Assembly: GCA_038030265.1 (NCBI GenBank)
Contig: CM075942.1
Coordinates: forward strand, 71,304,926-71,368,925
Direction of reading: 5' to 3'
Length of the DNA stretch: 64,000 bases
Source of the DNA: Corythucha ciliata
Lineage: Eukaryota; Arthropoda; Insecta; Hemiptera; Tingidae
This document shows, in pieces, positions 61,991 through 64,000 of the stretch. The translations under genes were made by a program, and so were the position numbers. Numbering within the stretch: position 1 is the stretch's first letter; each line of letters starts with the position of its first letter. The notes beneath the pieces are model-generated. The model made no database searches. It was not told the DNA's origin and worked only from the letters and a program-made list of their open reading frames with translations.

Positions 61991-64000
61991 CTAAACTTCC
62001 TGGTGGGGGATGTCCTTGTAACCATGGGGAAGGGTGTCTATGTTATTATCCAGAATAATGCTCTTATCATCATAGAATGATAATGACTTTTTAGACGATT
62101 TTGAAGTGAATACATTGTGAAATTTTGATGTTATTGATGATGATGTTGTGTAAAAATCCTGTTTAGTGTGTAATGTGTTTACGTAATCCTGCATGGTTAA
62201 ATGATGACTAATAGCAGACCGTTTTACACCCTTCGCCTTCTTGTAGGTAGTGGTATTAAATTCAAATGCTTGTTGTGTAAATTCAAATGTTTGTTCGTTT
62301 GGGACGAAGACAAACGAATTCAGTTATAGGGTACCCGCGCGTTTCATCTTTAAGTTTTCCCACTACTTTCTTATTCGACAGGTTGTAGCATTTGTGGTCG
62401 GGAGGGTAATCGCTGAGATCAAACAAATCAGCCATAGCGTTCAAGTCATCGTAGAGATCATCCGTCTTTATTTCATAAATGAAGGAATCTGTGTCCATAT
62501 AGACAAGCTGAAGGGAACCGGAAGGATAAAATTTGACCATGTGTTTGTAGTGAAGGTCGTACATGAGAGTCTTGGAAAGGTCGAGAATGGTAAGACCTGC
62601 ATATATAGGCTTATTGAACTCAATGCTGTCATGTGCCATAGAGACGGAAATTAAGCGCTCTTTGAAGATGACTCGATCTTTAAATGTTGGTTTTTTCGCC
62701 AATTTAGTCAGCTGTTGTTCACTAGTTATCAATTTGATGATCATAGGATTCCGAACAGATTCCATAGTCTTCCCAAACACTGAATTATTGGCAAGCTTAT
62801 AAAAGTCCTTTTCAAAATCTGTGGTAGCCTGTTTCCGAAGTTCTGTGTTGAATTGAATGTAGGGGGCCAACCACGCTCGCTGCTTAAACTTTAATATCCT
62901 GTGAATTTTAGTAACGATCAAGCCTGCTTCTACAGCTTGTTTCAAATTGATGTAATGAGTAACGTATCTCTCTTTATCCTCAAGGGTTAGAAGTAATTTT
63001 TCAATTTTAGAGCCTGGCGGCTTTTTCCTCTCTGGCAGGTATGGAAATTGTGAGTGCTCATCGTGTAGTGAAGTAGGATAGTGAATATCAACGTCCAATA
63101 TGTAACCAGTATCACCATTGTCAGGAACGCTTGCGACATCAAAGTTTTCAATCTCCACCTCGCTCATCCACTCAAATCCTCCGTATCCTATGGATTGTTG
63201 CATTCCATGAGAATAAAGCGCATTTACGTCGGAGTAAAATATATAAGAAGATTCCAGGCTGGTATCAAACGTATCGGGGATGTATTTGTTGTTAGCTTTG
63301 CTGTAACGCTTCACGCATTGAGTTATTCCACCTCTAATTCCGCTTTCTATGAATTGAATCATGTCAATGTCTTTCAGAATGTCGAGCTCAACCCCAGTTA
63401 TTTTTAACATTGCTTGCCAGGAGAATCCTGGACTCGTATAGCACCAAACAGGGTCAAGACCAAAGTGCTGATATCTCAGCCTTCTGTACTGCTCGAAAAT
63501 ATCGCAAAGTAGAATTATATCGGTCTTTAGGTAGAGCAACGTATAGTCAAGCATTGTCTTAATCTCACAAGAGTGCCAAACCTTTTGTGCATGAGCGTAG
63601 TCAGCATCGCTAATGTGTTCTTCGGTCAGCGTGTTGAAAAAGCAGTCCTTGGGAGGCAGCGATGTCTCGTTGAGAACGTTCCAGTCGGTAATGTAGGAAT
63701 AGGGGTAAACCCCTTTCCGCAGTAGTAGGCTTCTGATTTCAGGATCAGAGAATTCCTGTTCCATTTCAGGAAACTCCTTCATAGTTTTCACAAGTTTATC
63801 GAGACTCGTCGGTAGAAAGCGGAAGGAGTCTAAAAACCTAGCCTTGACTTTCACACCTACAAAATGTTTTTCGAAACTTATGTATTTTTCTGATGTTTGT
63901 GGGATAACTTGTATTTCTCCATCATCAATATTGAGAGCGTGAACGAGGAAATGGCTGTCATAGTTAGAAAGGTTTTGGAATAGAATGGGGATGAAGTCAG
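61991..64000 (-). CDS. Protein-primed family B DNA polymerase of a Polinton/adintovirus-like element, partial and frameshifted
   Basis: The open frame 62,283-63,854 continues upstream without a stop to the window edge, where an N-x-S-N-Y-D-S-H exonuclease-II-type motif is visible (about 63,960). Then SWQAMLKITGVELDILKDID, GIRGGITQCV, polymerase motif A (FYSDVNALYSHGMQ), motif B (KLANNSVFGKTMES) and motif C (LVYMDTDSFIYE), with both catalytic Asp of motif C. The order is that of DNA_pol_B_2 enzymes. A single frame break near 62,285 shifts the C-terminal thumb to 61,991-62,282 (SLSFYDDKSIILDNNID). The N-terminus lies outside the window. No integrase, protease or capsid gene is visible. Confidence 0.85.

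Overview
This is a repeat-laden stretch of an invertebrate, probably arthropod, nuclear genome. The evidence is spliceosomal introns; BEL/Pao, Jockey-type and CR1-like retrotransposons; hAT-type DNA elements with 8-bp target duplications; a protein-primed-type DNA polymerase B gene; and mitochondrial fragments that read correctly only with the invertebrate mitochondrial code (TGA=Trp, AGA=Ser). Species cannot be named from the sequence.

The only cellular gene I can identify is a polycystin-1-family gene (REJ - GAIN/GPS - TM1 - PLAT - more TMs) on the minus strand. Colinear pieces run across about 50 kb. Signal-peptide and EGF-like exons lie at 49.5-50.3 kb; their assignment to this gene is inferred. 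A REJ-to-TM2 exon block appears twice, in copy B (29.0-36.9 kb) and copy A (16.7-24.6 kb). TM2/TM3 exons lie at 5.8-6.05 kb and later TM exons at 1.2-1.85 kb. Copies A and B are a direct tandem duplication of about 12.34 kb (16,341-28,683 and 28,684-41,075). Copy A keeps its frame where checked; copy B has several single-base frameshifts. The left duplication breakpoint lies inside a small inverted exon fragment and the right one inside a hAT-like element.

Mobile DNA, left to right: dispersed repeat R1 (1-1198); hAT-like element with a degenerate repeat array (2651-4490); 5'-truncated LINE with a 13-bp TSD (4794-5405); decayed BEL/Pao element with its 3' LTR (6364 to about 12,300), whose solo LTRs sit at the paralogous intron site in copies A and B; hAT-like element with TSD GTGGCCTC and a large minisatellite (13,270-15,462); 5'-truncated Jockey-type LINE in each duplicon; a nest at 40.5-46.6 kb where a hAT-like element split the Jockey LINE and was itself hit by a nearly intact CR1-like LINE; foldback/MITE elements (47.4-52.4 kb); a mitochondrial nad4 insert (NUMT) split by a young BEL/Pao element with 166-bp LTRs and TSD CCCTA (54,110-60,344); a cytb NUMT (61.06-61.29 kb); and a Polinton/adintovirus-like DNA polymerase B running off the right edge.

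The insertions can be ordered by nesting. The most unusual theme is a set of hAT-like elements that carry long internal arrays of degenerate 20-45 bp repeats. The second is the multi-step history of the polycystin locus: LTR insertion, solo-LTR formation, inversion and tandem duplication. Base-level differences between the duplicons may be real divergence or unmerged alleles in the assembly. No CRISPR arrays, operons, rRNA genes or replication origins were seen.
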